This document shows, one piece after another, positions 45,561-54,555 of a stretch of DNA of 64,000 bases (position 1 is the stretch's first letter; every line of letters starts with the position of its first letter). The position numbers were made by a program, and so were the translations under genes. Origin of the DNA: Eikenella exigua (GTDB lineage: Bacteria; Pseudomonadota; Gammaproteobacteria; Burkholderiales; Neisseriaceae). The notes under the pieces were generated by a model. That model was not told the DNA's origin. It saw only the letters and a list, made by a program, of their open reading frames with translations, and did no database searches. The DNA lies in NCBI RefSeq assembly GCF_008805035.1, contig NZ_CP038018.1, positions 806,001-870,000 on the forward strand. The letters run 5' to 3'.

Positions 45561-46398
45561 CGGGCTCACCGGCTCGGGAAAAACAGTTGCCTTAAAACTG
45601 CTCAATGACATGGGCTTCACTTGCGTGGACAACATTCCGCCCTCGCTCCTGCCCCAATTGGTAGCTCAATCTGCCGCCAGCCAAATCAGTAAGCTGGCCA
45701 TCAGCCTCGATATCCGCCTGCCTTATCCTCAAGACTACATCCAAAATTGCCTGCGCGCCATACGCCGCCAAGGCCATCCCCTACGCCTGTTGTTTCTCGA
45801 TACCGACACCGCCACCCTCATCCGCCGGCTCGACCGTCATGGCCGCCGTCATCCCCTTGCCGCCAACACCCTCACCCTGGGCGAAAGCATAGCAGCTGAG
45901 CGGCAGATGCTCCAGCCGTGGCAGAGTTTCGCCTTTTGTATCAACAATTCCCACGACGGCATCGGTGATTTGAAATTCCGCATCCAAGAATGGCTCGCCC
46001 TCAGCCACGGTGGTTTGCAGGTGGTGATTGAATCATTCGGTTTCAAATACGGCACACCGCTGGATTTGGATTTCCTTTTCGACACCCGAGCCTTACCCAA
46101 CCCGTATTACGATGAAAACCTGCGCCCGCTAACCGGCCGCGATGAAGCCGTGCGTGCCTATTTTGCTCAATTCAAAATCGTGCAGCAGATGGTGGCCGAC
46201 ATCAGCGGCTACCTAAACCGCTGGCTGCCAGAATACGCCCGCCAAACCTGCGTGCATATGCTTGTGGTCGGCATCGGCTGCACCGGCGGCCAGCACCGCT
46301 CTGTATTCGTGGCCGAAGCCGTGGCCGAACGCTTGCGCGACTACCCCGTGTGGGTGCGCCATCGCCAGCTTCCCGCCACCGCTGCTCACCATGTGTAA
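45541..46398 (+). CDS. rapZ: RNase adapter protein RapZ
   Basis: This 285-residue P-loop protein begins [21 protein letters not shown] (Walker A 8-15) and has [16 protein letters not shown]. The C-terminal RNA-binding domain includes [22 protein letters not shown]. In enterobacteria it directs RNase E to the sRNA GlmZ and so controls glucosamine synthesis; here the targets are unknown. It overlaps hprK by 20 bases. Confidence 0.95.
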   Translation: MRIVLISGLTGSGKTVALKLLNDMGFTCVDNIPPSLLPQLVAQSAASQISKLAISLDIRLPYPQDYIQNCLRAIRRQGHPLRLLFLDTDTATLIRRLDRHGRRHPLAANTLTLGESIAAERQMLQPWQSFAFCINNSHDGIGDLKFRIQEWLALSHGGLQVVIESFGFKYGTPLDLDFLFDTRALPNPYYDENLRPLTGRDEAVRAYFAQFKIVQQMVADISGYLNRWLPEYARQTCVHMLVVGIGCTGGQHRSVFVAEAVAERLRDYPVWVRHRQLPATAAHHV

Positions 46399-46487
46399 AA
46401 ACAAAGGATTGGTTCTGTTAAGGTTTGAGTTTTCAGGTAGCCTAAAACATCAAACAGGCCACCTGAAACCCACAGAAAGAAAACATC

Positions 46488-47417
46488 ATGAGCATCCAAT
46501 GGTTTCCCGGCCATATGTACAAAACCAAAAAAGCCCTCATTGAGCGGCTGAGAAGCACCGATATGGTCATCGAAATGCTGGATGCCCGCCTGCCTGCCTC
46601 CAGCCAAAATCCCCTGCTTGCCCAACTCTCACGCGGCAAACCTAAACTTTATCTACTAAACAAACAAGACATTGCCGACCCCGAGCTTACCCGCATGTGG
46701 CTTGCTGAATTGCAAAACCGGTCCAACACCAGTGCCATTGCCCTTGATGCTTCCGAACGCCAGGCCGCCCAAAAGATCACTGCCGCCTGCCGTGCTCTCG
46801 TCCCTCACCGACAAGGAATCGATCGCCCCTTGCGTGTGCTTATCTGCGGCATTCCCAACGTGGGCAAGTCCACCCTTATCAACGGCATGATCGGTAAAAA
46901 ATCTGCTAAAACCGGCAACGAACCCGGCATCACCAAAACCGAACAACGCCTGCTGCTTGCCGACGACTTCTGGCTCTACGACACCCCCGGCATGCTGTGG
47001 CCGAAAATCATCGTTCCGCAAAGCGGCTACAACCTCGCCGCCAGCGGCGCAGTAGGCCGCAATGCGCTGGACGAAGAAACCGTCGCCCTCGAGCTGCTCA
47101 ACTACCTGCGCCAGCACTACCTGCCCCAGCTGCAAGCACGTTACCAAGCCGATCCGGAAGAAAGCCAAAGCTGGCAAGACACCGACTGGCTCGAATGGAT
47201 CGGCCGCCGGCGCGGTGCCCTGCTTGGCGGCGGCCGCATCAACTACCAAAAAGCCGCTGAAAACACCCTCACCGATTTTCGCGACGGCCAAATCGGCCGC
47301 ATCACCCTCGAAACCCCCGAGCAATGGCAAACCTGGCTCGCTGCCGCCCGCGAAGAAGAAGCTCACCTGCAAGCCAAACGTGCCCAGCGGCAGGCTGAAC
47401 GGCGTAAAGGGAAATAG
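46488..47417 (+). CDS. rbgA: Ribosome biogenesis GTPase YlqF/RbgA
   Basis: This 309-residue circularly permuted GTPase helps late 50S assembly. The motifs occur in permuted order: NKQD (58-61, G4), later GIPNVGKST (121-129, G1), then GITKTEQ (G2) and DTPGM (G3). The start IQWFPGHMYKTKK is diagnostic. AAGAAAAC precedes the ATG. Confidence 0.93.
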   Translation: MSIQWFPGHMYKTKKALIERLRSTDMVIEMLDARLPASSQNPLLAQLSRGKPKLYLLNKQDIADPELTRMWLAELQNRSNTSAIALDASERQAAQKITAACRALVPHRQGIDRPLRVLICGIPNVGKSTLINGMIGKKSAKTGNEPGITKTEQRLLLADDFWLYDTPGMLWPKIIVPQSGYNLAASGAVGRNALDEETVALELLNYLRQHYLPQLQARYQADPEESQSWQDTDWLEWIGRRRGALLGGGRINYQKAAENTLTDFRDGQIGRITLETPEQWQTWLAAAREEEAHLQAKRAQRQAERRKGK

Positions 47418-47427
47418 GCGATATATA

Positions 47428-47474
47428 CTAAAGGCTACCTGGAAACCGATTTTCAGTTTCCAGGTAGCCTTTAG
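47428..47474. terminator. Bidirectional hairpin from a variant DUS pair after rbgA
   Basis: CTAAAGGCTACCTGGAAA and TTTCCAGGTAGCCTTTAG form a perfect 18-bp stem with an 11-base loop between convergent rbgA and sspB. Both arms share the same extra G (CCTGGAA), so they changed together, as stem pairing would demand. Confidence 0.75.
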
Positions 47475-47490
47475 TTTGACCGTGATGGCG

Positions 47491-47895
47491 TTATTTCACC
47501 AGCTTCAGGCCTTTGTGTTTGCCGGTGGGTTTGCTGTCTTTTCTGCTGCCGCCAGCTTCAGGTTCGGGTGGAGTGCCGGGTTCGTAGGGAGTGATATCGA
47601 AATTCATGCCTTCGCCGGTTTCGCGGGCATAGAGGGTGCCGATATGGCTGACTGGAATCCAAATGTCATGCGCCACGCCGCCGAAGCGGGCGGTGAAGCT
47701 GACCCAGTCGTTATCGATGGAAAGGCCGGCACAGGCGGTGGCGCCGATATTGAGGATGATTTGGTTATCTTTCACAAACTGCATGGGCACACGGGTGTGT
47801 TCGTTCACCCATACTTGTATGTAGGGAGTGTGTCCTTGGTCGCTGCACCATTCATGCAGGGCGCGGACAAGGTAGGGTTTAAGGGTGGGGTTCAT
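47491..47895 (-). CDS. sspB: ClpXP protease specificity-enhancing factor SspB
   Basis: The protein has 134 residues from ATG 47895 (AGGA upstream; a TTG two codons earlier is possible). The substrate-binding domain matches SspB: KPYLVRALHEWCSDQGHTPYIQV, MQFVKDNQIILNIGATA, DWVSFTARFGGVAHDIWIPV, TLYARETGEGM. An acidic linker and the C-terminal KGLKLVK tail, which docks on ClpX, follow. SspB hands ssrA-tagged proteins to ClpXP. It follows sspA in the same direction, now separated by a Correia-like element. Confidence 0.93.
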   Translation of the reverse strand: MNPTLKPYLVRALHEWCSDQGHTPYIQVWVNEHTRVPMQFVKDNQIILNIGATACAGLSIDNDWVSFTARFGGVAHDIWIPVSHIGTLYARETGEGMNFDITPYEPGTPPEPEAGGSRKDSKPTGKHKGLKLVK

Positions 47896-47935
47896 GAGCA
47901 AGATTCCTGTGTGGCGAAGGGCTACCTGAAAAACA

Positions 47936-48043
47936 TATAGCTAAAATACTTATTTCTTCCTACTGCGTTGGCTCGCCTTACCGTACTACCTGTACCGTCT
48001 GCGGCTTGCCGCCTTGTATGAAAAAATAATTATTTCAGCTATA
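47936..48043. mobile_element. Correia-like element, Eikenella-type ends, between sspA and sspB
   Basis: The ends TATAGCTAAAATA and its inverse TATTTCAGCTATA differ by one base. The core on the minus strand reads AAGGCGGCAAGCCGCAGACG, GTACAGGTAGTACGGTAAGG and CGAGCCAACGC, almost the same as the core at the bioD element. The total is 108 bp. It lies three bases from the sspA stop and 40 bases before sspB, inside what is normally one operon, so the mRNA joining them would carry a long hairpin. Confidence 0.85.
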
Positions 48044-48046
48044 TGC

Positions 48047-48652
48047 CTAGCGGCGCATGGCTTTTTCGGCAGCAGTGAGCGCGGCGATAAAGGATTCACG
48101 CTGGAAAATGCGCTCGGCGTATTTCAGGATGGGGGCGGCAGATTTGCCCAGTTTGATGCCGTAGTGGTCGAGCCGCCACAGGAGGGGGGCGATGGCCACG
48201 TCGATCACGGAGAAGTCGTCGCCCAGTACATATTTGTTTTTAGAGAAGGCGGGAGCGAGCAGGGTAAGGCCTTGGCTGATGGCTTCGCGCGCTTTGGCCT
48301 GCTCTTTGGCTGATGTATCAGGGTTTTCGAGTTTCTGCACGTGGCTGAACAGCTCTTTTTCCATGCGGAACAAGACTAAGCGGCCACGGCCGCGCATCAC
48401 GGGATCGCCGGGCATGAGCTGCGGGTGGGGAAAGCGTTCGTCGATGTATTCGTTGATGATGTTGGACTCAAACAAGATGAGGTCGCGTTCAACCAATACG
48501 GGAACTTGGTTGTAGGGGTTCATCACGGAGAGGTCTTCGGGTTTATTGAAGATATCTACGTCTTTGATTTCGAAATCCATGCCTTTTTCATATAGCACGA
48601 AGCGGCAGCGGTGGCTGAACGGGCAGGTGATGCCTGAGTATAAGACCATCAT
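48047..48652 (-). CDS. sspA: Stringent starvation protein A
   Basis: This 201-residue GST-fold protein binds RNA polymerase. The N-terminal thioredoxin-like part is MMVLYSGITCPFSHRCRFVLYEKGMDFEIKDVDIFNKPEDL, and NQVPVLVERDLILFESNIINEYIDERFPHPQLMPGDP is the SspA hallmark with a PHP loop. It has no glutathione-transferase activity in known members. It is first of the sspA-sspB pair. Confidence 0.95.
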   Translation of the reverse strand: MMVLYSGITCPFSHRCRFVLYEKGMDFEIKDVDIFNKPEDLSVMNPYNQVPVLVERDLILFESNIINEYIDERFPHPQLMPGDPVMRGRGRLVLFRMEKELFSHVQKLENPDTSAKEQAKAREAISQGLTLLAPAFSKNKYVLGDDFSVIDVAIAPLLWRLDHYGIKLGKSAAPILKYAERIFQRESFIAALTAAEKAMRR

Positions 48653-48803
48653 AACTGTATTCTCCCTAAATGGTTTCGCCGGCTTGGCAAGGCTGCCGGC
48701 ATATGCTGGCAGCGTAATTATAGCCTGCCGGCGGTTTTATGGCTAGGAAATCTGTGTAACTTAATGATATTTATATATTTATTCAAATTGACGGCAAGAA
48801 TGA

Positions 48804-48840
48804 AGGCTACCTGAAAAGCAAGCAATGTTTCAGGTAGCCT
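48804..48840. terminator. DUS-pair hairpin after parE
   Basis: AGGCTACCTGAA (48804-48815) and TTCAGGTAGCCT (48829-48840) lie 13 bases beyond the parE stop. Confidence 0.65.
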
Positions 48841-48852
48841 TTGCTTATGGCT

Positions 48853-50838
48853 TTAAATATCCAGCTCGGCTTTGTCGCCTTCGGCTTCCATCCAGCTGCG
48901 GCGCTGGGCGGATTCGCCTTTGCCCATAAGTTTGACGAATACTTCGCGAGTGGGCTCGCTGCTGTGCTCGGGGATATGCACGCGCAGCAGGCGGCGGGTG
49001 TCGGGGTGCATGGTGGTGTCTTTAAGCTGGTCGGGGTTCATTTCGCCCAAGCCTTTAAAGCGGCTGATGGAATATTGGTTTTCGCGCAGGCCTTCTTTGC
49101 GCAGTTTTTCCAGAATGCCTTCGAGCTCGGCTTGGTCGAGGGCGTAGAATTTGCGGGCGGTTTTTTTCCTGCCTTGGGCGGCTACGTCCACACGGAACAG
49201 CGGCGGCTGGGCAACGTAGATGTGGCCGCGGCGGATGAGCTCGGGGAAGTGGCGGTAAAACAGGGTGAGCAGCAACACTTGGATGTGCGAGCCGTCGACG
49301 TCGGCATCGGAAAGAATGGCGATTTTGCCGTAGCGCAGGCCGGAGAGGTCGGGGCTGTCGCCTTCGCCGTGCGGGTCTACGCCGATGGCCACGGAAATAT
49401 CGTGGATTTCGGTGTTGGCGAAGAGTTGGTCGCGGTGCACTTCGAAGCTGTTGAGCACTTTGCCGCGCAGGGGCAGGATGGCTTGGGTGTTGCGGTCGCG
49501 GGCGAGTTTGGCGGAGCCGCCGGCGGAATCGCCTTCTACCAGGAACAGCTCGTTTTCGCGGATGTCTTCGCTTTCGCAGTCGGTGAGCTTGCCGGGCAAT
49601 ACGGAAATGCCGCTGCCTTTGCGTTTTTCGATTTTCTTCACTGAACGCATGCGCTCTTGGGCTTGTTTGATGGCGAGCTCGGCAATTTTCTTGCCGGCTT
49701 CGAGGTTTTGGTTGAGCCACAATTCGACGGGGTCGCCGGCGAGGGCGGCCACGAGTTTGAGCGCGTCGCGGTTGGTGAGTTTGTCTTTGGTTTGGCCTTG
49801 GAATTGCGGGTCGAGCATGCGCACGGAAAGCACGAAGGCGACGCGGTTGAATACGTCGTCGCTTTGGATTTTCACGCCGCGCGGCAAAAGGTTGTGGTGG
49901 GTGATGAAGTTGGATACGGCGTTGAACAGGGCTTGTTTGAGCCCGGCTTCGTGGGTGCCGCCGGCAGGGGTGGGGATGAGGTTGACATAGCTCTCGGTGG
50001 TGATGCGGCCTTCTTCCAGCCAGGTGAGGGCGCAGGATACGCCTTCGCCGTCGGCAAAATCACCATGATGGCTACCTGAAACATGGTTTTGCAGCGTAAG
50101 CAGGGGCAGGGTGTTTTCCTGCTCGGCCAGCAGGGTTTTCAGGTAGCCTTCCAGGCCGTCGGGGTAGTGCCAGGTTTGGGTTTCGGGCAGGCCGTTGCGC
50201 CGGCGGGTGAGGGTAACGGTTACGCCGGGCAGCAGCACGGCTTTGGCACGCAGCAGGCGTTCGATTTCGGCGATGTCGTAGTTGGGGCTTTCGAAATAGC
50301 GGGCATCGGGCCAGATGCGCAGGGTGGTGCCGCTGTCTTTGGCGGAGCATTTGCCGGTTTCGGCCAAAGGCTCGACCACGTCGCCGCCGGCAAAGGCGAT
50401 ACGGTATTCGCGCCCTTCGCGGCGCACGGCCACTTCGAGGCGGCGGGAGAGGGCGTTGGTTACGGATACGCCCACGCCGTGCAGGCCGCCGGAGAAGACA
50501 TAAGCGCCGTCGCCGCTGGTTTTGTTGAATTTGCCGCCGGCATGCAGGCGGGTGAACACCAGCTCGACCACGGGCACGTTTTCTTCTGGATGCAGACCCA
50601 CGGGAATGCCGCGCCCGTTGTCGGATACGGAGAGCGAACCGTCTTCGTGGATTTCCACATTGATGCGGCTGGCGAAGCCGCCGAGGGCTTCGTCGGCAGC
50701 GTTGTCGATGGCTTCCTGGCAGATGTGGGTAGGGCTGTCGGTACGGGTGTACATGCCGGGGCGTTCTTTCACCGGCTCCAGGCCTTTGAGGACTTTGATG
50801 CTGCTTTCTGAGTATTGCTTGGTCATGGGTGTGTTCAC
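48853..50838 (-). CDS. parE: DNA topoisomerase IV subunit B
   Basis: The 661-residue ATPase subunit decatenates sister chromosomes with ParC. The GHKL ATP site is ICQEAIDNAADEALGG, then DNGRGIPVG and GGLHGVGVSVTNALS. The Toprim domain has EGDSAGGSAKLARDRNTQAILPLRGKVLN and SDADVDGSHI. These suit ParE rather than GyrB because the protein is about 140 residues shorter than typical GyrB. Two DUS are read as GYLK and SGSH in a variable part. A second ATG (50826) is possible. Confidence 0.94.
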   Translation of the reverse strand: MNTPMTKQYSESSIKVLKGLEPVKERPGMYTRTDSPTHICQEAIDNAADEALGGFASRINVEIHEDGSLSVSDNGRGIPVGLHPEENVPVVELVFTRLHAGGKFNKTSGDGAYVFSGGLHGVGVSVTNALSRRLEVAVRREGREYRIAFAGGDVVEPLAETGKCSAKDSGTTLRIWPDARYFESPNYDIAEIERLLRAKAVLLPGVTVTLTRRRNGLPETQTWHYPDGLEGYLKTLLAEQENTLPLLTLQNHVSGSHHGDFADGEGVSCALTWLEEGRITTESYVNLIPTPAGGTHEAGLKQALFNAVSNFITHHNLLPRGVKIQSDDVFNRVAFVLSVRMLDPQFQGQTKDKLTNRDALKLVAALAGDPVELWLNQNLEAGKKIAELAIKQAQERMRSVKKIEKRKGSGISVLPGKLTDCESEDIRENELFLVEGDSAGGSAKLARDRNTQAILPLRGKVLNSFEVHRDQLFANTEIHDISVAIGVDPHGEGDSPDLSGLRYGKIAILSDADVDGSHIQVLLLTLFYRHFPELIRRGHIYVAQPPLFRVDVAAQGRKKTARKFYALDQAELEGILEKLRKEGLRENQYSISRFKGLGEMNPDQLKDTTMHPDTRRLLRVHIPEHSSEPTREVFVKLMGKGESAQRRSWMEAEGDKAELDI

Positions 50839-50916
50839 GTTTTAAATCCGGCCTATTTTAGCATATTAGGATTGGCGATTTATGGCTATCCAAGCTGTGC
50901 CGGGCATACAAGAAAC

Positions 50917-50957
50917 AGGCTACCTGAAAACGAGTGGAACAAAATTTCAGGTAGCCT
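50917..50957. terminator. DUS-pair hairpin after hldA
   Basis: AGGCTACCTGAA (50917-50928) and TTCAGGTAGCCT (50946-50957) lie between the hldA stop and the parE start on the minus strand. Confidence 0.6.
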
Positions 50958-50979
50958 GTGTTGGGAATGGGGCTGGGCT

Positions 50980-51951
50980 TTAGCCTGCCTCAACATCTTG
51001 TTGCAAGGCGGCGAGCAATTCGGCTTGGCTACACACGGCGGTGCCGAGTTTGGCCACCACCACGCCGGCGGCGGCGTTGGCGATGTGCATGGCTTGGCGC
51101 AAATCCAGTTTGGCGGCCAGGCCGAGGCCTACGGTGGCGATGACGGTGTCGCCGGCGCCGGATACGTCGAACACTTCCTGCGCGCGGGTGGGCTGGTGGC
51201 TGATGTGCTCTGCCTCATACAGACTCATGCCTTCTTCGCTGCGGGTGAGCAGGATGGCGTTTAATTGTAGGTGGCGGCGCAGGGCTTCGGCTTTTTCGGT
51301 GAGCTCGGCTTCGTTTTCCCATGAGCCGACCACTTGGCGCAGTTCGTTACGGTTGGGGGTGATGAGGCTGGCTCCGGCATATTTTTCGTAGTCGTCGCCT
51401 TTGGGATCGATTAACACAGGTTTGTTGTGCTCGCGGGCGAAATCAATCATATCGGCTACCTGAAACAGGCAGCCTTTGCGGTAGTCGGAAAGGATAACGG
51501 CATCATAATCCGGCAGCAGGCTGCGGAAACGGCGGTTGAGCCGATCCAGCACGTCTTGGCTGGGCTTCTCTTCAAAATCAATGCGCAAAAGCTGCTGATT
51601 ACGCGAGAGCACACGCAGTTTCACGGTAGTGTCGATGGTTTCATCGCGTTCTAAAAAGGTTTGTACGCCATTGCTTTGAACGATTTTTTCCAGTTCGTTG
51701 GCAGCCTCGTCTTGGCCAACCACCGACAGCAAGGCTGCCTGCCCACCCAGGGCCGCGATGTTGCGCGCCACGTTGCCGGCACCACCGGCGCGCTGATCCA
51801 TGCGCTCGATTTTGGCTACGGGTACGGGGGCTTCGGGGGAAATGCGCTCCACCTCGCCAAACCAGTAGCGGTCGAGCATGGTGTCACCCACCACCAGCAC
51901 GCGGGCGGATTGGAACTGCTGGGGGAGAGTGGTGAGAGAAGGGAGGATCAT
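50980..51951 (-). CDS. hldA: D-glycero-beta-D-manno-heptose-7-phosphate kinase
   Basis: The protein has 323 residues from ATG 51951 (CGGAGATTAGCC upstream). It is a ribokinase-fold enzyme that makes heptose 1,7-bisphosphate for ADP-heptose and LPS core. VLVVGDTMLDRYWFGEVERISPEAPVPV is the HldE/RfaE kinase start; GGAGNVARNIAALGG binds sugar and DVSGAGDTVIA carries the catalytic Asp. There is no C-terminal nucleotidyltransferase, so it is the one-domain HldA (RfaE1) form, and HldC must be encoded elsewhere. A DUS is read as FQVA. Confidence 0.93.
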   Translation of the reverse strand: MILPSLTTLPQQFQSARVLVVGDTMLDRYWFGEVERISPEAPVPVAKIERMDQRAGGAGNVARNIAALGGQAALLSVVGQDEAANELEKIVQSNGVQTFLERDETIDTTVKLRVLSRNQQLLRIDFEEKPSQDVLDRLNRRFRSLLPDYDAVILSDYRKGCLFQVADMIDFAREHNKPVLIDPKGDDYEKYAGASLITPNRNELRQVVGSWENEAELTEKAEALRRHLQLNAILLTRSEEGMSLYEAEHISHQPTRAQEVFDVSGAGDTVIATVGLGLAAKLDLRQAMHIANAAAGVVVAKLGTAVCSQAELLAALQQDVEAG

Positions 51952-52071
51952 GGCTAATCTCCGATGTTGGTAAGATGGACGGGCGTTCTTATGCAAGCAA
52001 TTCGCACAGTTGTTTGGCCTCGTATGAAGGATATATTTCTGTAACAGGCTACCTGAAAATCAGTATCCGCT

Positions 52072-52767
52072 TCAGGCTGTTTGCAAGATAAATTTGGTGG
52101 CGGACTGCACATGGATTTCGGTGGTGTCGAACAACGGCACGGCAGTGTCTTCGGGGCGCACCAGCAGGCCGATTTCAGTGCAGCCGAGGATGATGCCCTG
52201 TGCGCCTTGGGCAGCCAGCTGCCCGATAGTTTGCACATAAAAGCGGTGGCTGCCTTCAGCAAACTTGCCCACGCAGAGCTCTTCAAAAATGATGCGGTGT
52301 ATTTCGGCCTGCGTGTCCTCGTCCGGTACAATGGCTTGGATGCCGCGTTCGGCCAGACCTTTGCGGTAGAATGCGTCCTGCATGGTAAAGCGTGTGCCGA
52401 GCAAGCCAACGGTGTACATGCCTTGTGCGCGGATACGTTCGGCCACGCTGTCTAAAATATGCAGGAAGGGCACGCCGATGGCGGCCTGTATTGGGGCAGC
52501 AACTTTGTGCATGGTGTTGGTGGCCAGGAGGACGGCGTCTGCGCCGGCCTGCTCCAGATTGCGGGCGGCTTGGGCGAGGATTTCGCCGGCTTTGAGCCAA
52601 TCGCCGCGCTGCTGACAATCCACGATTTCTTGAAATTCCACGCTGGCGAGCAGGATGGGTGCGCTGTGGTTGCCGCCTTTTTGCCGGTTGATAAGGCGGT
52701 TGATTTGAGTGTAGTAGGTGGCGGTGCTTTCGGGCGACATGCCGCCGATGATGCTAAGGGTGTTCAT
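52072..52767 (-). CDS. Aspartate/glutamate racemase, YgeA-like
   Basis: The 231-residue protein begins MNTLSIIGGMSPESTATYY. The two catalytic positions read LLATNTMHKV (Thr83) and ILGCTEIGLL (Cys196). A Thr in place of the first Cys, with one remaining Cys, is the pattern of E. coli YgeA, an L-aspartate/glutamate-specific racemase. HSAPILLASVEFQEIVDCQQRGDW and GLLGTRFTMQDAFYRKGL also match. Physiological role is uncertain. It lies between hldA and prfA, all on the minus strand. Confidence 0.87.
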   Translation of the reverse strand: MNTLSIIGGMSPESTATYYTQINRLINRQKGGNHSAPILLASVEFQEIVDCQQRGDWLKAGEILAQAARNLEQAGADAVLLATNTMHKVAAPIQAAIGVPFLHILDSVAERIRAQGMYTVGLLGTRFTMQDAFYRKGLAERGIQAIVPDEDTQAEIHRIIFEELCVGKFAEGSHRFYVQTIGQLAAQGAQGIILGCTEIGLLVRPEDTAVPLFDTTEIHVQSATKFILQTA

Positions 52768-52905
52768 GTGGGCTTTCTTTTGGTGAGATTCAGGTGACCT
52801 TTGGAGCGGTATGCAGAAGCTGCCTGAAAAGCTGTATATCGGCTTTAGGTAGCCTGTTTGGTGTTTAAGGCTACCTGAAAATTTAATCTTCAGTGGAGCG
52901 GAACC

Positions 52906-53982
52906 CTATTCGCCCATGGCGGCCAAGAGTTCGGCCTGGTGCTCAGCGATGAGGGCGTTGGTGATTTCTTCCATGTCGCCGTCCATCACGAAGTCGAGCT
53001 TGTGCAGGGTGAGGTTGATGCGGTGGTCGGTAACGCGGCCTTGCGGGTAGTTGTAGGTGCGGATGCGTTCGCTGCGGTCGCCGCTGCCGATGAGGGATTT
53101 GCGTTCGGCGGCTTCTTTAGCCTGGGCTTCGCGTTTTTGTTTGTCATTCAGGCGGGCGGCGAGCACTTTCATGGCTTGGGCTTTGTTGGCGTGCTGGCTG
53201 CGGCCGTCTTGGCATTCCACCACTATGCCGGTGGGCAGGTGGGTGATGCGGATGGCGGAATCGGTTTTATTGATGTGCTGGCCGCCGGCGCCGGATGCGC
53301 GGAAGGTGTCGATACGCAGTTCGGCGGGGTTGAGCTGGATTTCTTCGAGCTCATCGGCTTCGGGCATCACGGCCACGGTACAGGCGGAGGTGTGGATGCG
53401 GCCTTGGCTTTCGGTGGTGGGCACGCGTTGCACTCGGTGGCCGCCGCTCTCAAATTTGAGCCGGCCATAGGCGCCAATGCCGGCGATGCGGGCGATGACT
53501 TCTTTGTAGCCGCCCAAATCGCTTTCGTTGGCGGAAACGATTTCGACCTGCCAGCGGTTGCGCTCGGCATAGCGGGTGTACATGCGCAGCAAATCGGCGG
53601 CAAACAGGGCGGCTTCATCGCCGCCGGTGCCGGCTCGGACTTCGAGGAAAATATTTTTGCCGTCGTCTTCGTCTTTGGGCAGCAAAAGTTTTTGCAGCTC
53701 GGTATCCAGCGTTTCGATTTTGGCTTTGGCGGCTTCGATTTCTTCAGCAGCGAAGTCTTTCATTTCGGGATCGGCAAGCATGTCTTCAGCGTCGGCAAGG
53801 TCGCTTTCGGCTTGGCGGTATTGTCGATAGGCTTCTACCACGGGGGTGAGCTCGGCATGCTCTTGGTTGAGCTGGCGGAAGCGGTTGATGTCGGCAGTGG
53901 CCTCGGGGGTGCTGAGCAGGGCGGTTACTTCTTCGAGCCGCTCGGAGAGGGATTGGAGTTTGTCTAGAACTGATGGTTTCAT
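52906..53982 (-). CDS. prfA: Peptide chain release factor 1
   Basis: The protein has 358 residues from ATG 53982 (GAAAGAG upstream), better than the ATG at 54000. RF1 recognises UAA and UAG. The codon-reading PxT motif is in the [14 protein letters not shown] region. The catalytic GGQ is in [19 protein letters not shown]. The acidic [21 protein letters not shown] is also diagnostic. No hemK/prmC gene follows. Confidence 0.96.
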   Translation of the reverse strand: MKPSVLDKLQSLSERLEEVTALLSTPEATADINRFRQLNQEHAELTPVVEAYRQYRQAESDLADAEDMLADPEMKDFAAEEIEAAKAKIETLDTELQKLLLPKDEDDGKNIFLEVRAGTGGDEAALFAADLLRMYTRYAERNRWQVEIVSANESDLGGYKEVIARIAGIGAYGRLKFESGGHRVQRVPTTESQGRIHTSACTVAVMPEADELEEIQLNPAELRIDTFRASGAGGQHINKTDSAIRITHLPTGIVVECQDGRSQHANKAQAMKVLAARLNDKQKREAQAKEAAERKSLIGSGDRSERIRTYNYPQGRVTDHRINLTLHKLDFVMDGDMEEITNALIAEHQAELLAAMGE

Positions 53983-54000
53983 GTGGGCTCTTTCAAACAA

Positions 54001-54038
54001 TTTTCAGGTAGCCTCAAACGATAGAGGCTACCTGAAAA
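54001..54038. repeat. Outward-facing DUS-pair hairpin before prfA
   Basis: TTTTCAGGTAGCCTC and GAGGCTACCTGAAAA form a 15-bp stem with an 8-base loop, 18 bases upstream of the prfA start. There is no T run on either side, so it may affect the prfA leader rather than end transcription. Confidence 0.55.
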
Positions 54039-54074
54039 GGATTATAGCAAATGCGGCCGGGTTTGCCGCCGTGC

Positions 54075-54554
54075 CTACATGCGGCTGAGTTCGCGCTGTA
54101 GGGCTTGGATGTTTTGCTGGCGATCGAGCACGTCGCTTTGCAGACTGCTGACGCGGGCTTGGTGAGCCTGGTAGGCTGCGCCGTCACCTTTGGGCATGGT
54201 GCGGCTTTCGGTGAGGGCTCTTTGTGCAGTGGCCAGGGCACGGCGTTCGTTGGCCAGCTCTTGCTCGAGAATCATGCGGCGACCGCTATTGGTGCGGCCG
54301 GAAGGGGCGGCTGCAGCCACGGGCTGCGGGGCGGGCGCACGATATACGGCGGCTTGCTGGCTGCCGGCGGCAACGGGCGCAGGCGTGGGGCGCGGCCGGG
54401 CGGCACTGTAGCGGCCGATAGTGGGCAGGTCGGCACGTTGGCAGCCGGGGCCGGGTTTGCTGCTGTAGCTGCCGTTACCGCAGGAATAAACGGGGCCGGC
54501 GGCTGCGCTGAGGCAGCTTAGGGCAAAAATGGTAAGTAGCGTAGTTTTCTGCAT
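54075..54554 (-). CDS. Small exported coiled-coil protein of unknown function
   Basis: The 159-residue protein has a signal peptide (MQKTTLLTIFALSCLSAAA) and a short Cys-containing part (VYSCGNGSYSSKPGPGCQRADLPTIGRYS) recalling DUF4124-type domains. A Pro/Ala-rich linker (about 52-90) and a C-terminal coiled coil follow (LEQELANERRALATAQRALTE, VSSLQSDVLDRQQNIQALQREL). It is periplasmic, function unknown. It starts one base before the stop of the upstream ABC-F gene, so the two are probably co-transcribed. Confidence 0.8.
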   Translation of the reverse strand: MQKTTLLTIFALSCLSAAAGPVYSCGNGSYSSKPGPGCQRADLPTIGRYSAARPRPTPAPVAAGSQQAAVYRAPAPQPVAAAAPSGRTNSGRRMILEQELANERRALATAQRALTESRTMPKGDGAAYQAHQARVSSLQSDVLDRQQNIQALQRELSRM

Positions 54555-54555
54555 T

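Noticed and set aside
44137..46398. ptsN-hprK-rapZ as a novel signalling cluster
   Set aside because: This gene order is common in betaproteobacteria and related groups and is already described.
52939..53967. Open frame of 342 codons opposite prfA
   Set aside because: Antisense shadow of a conserved gene with no recognisable domain.
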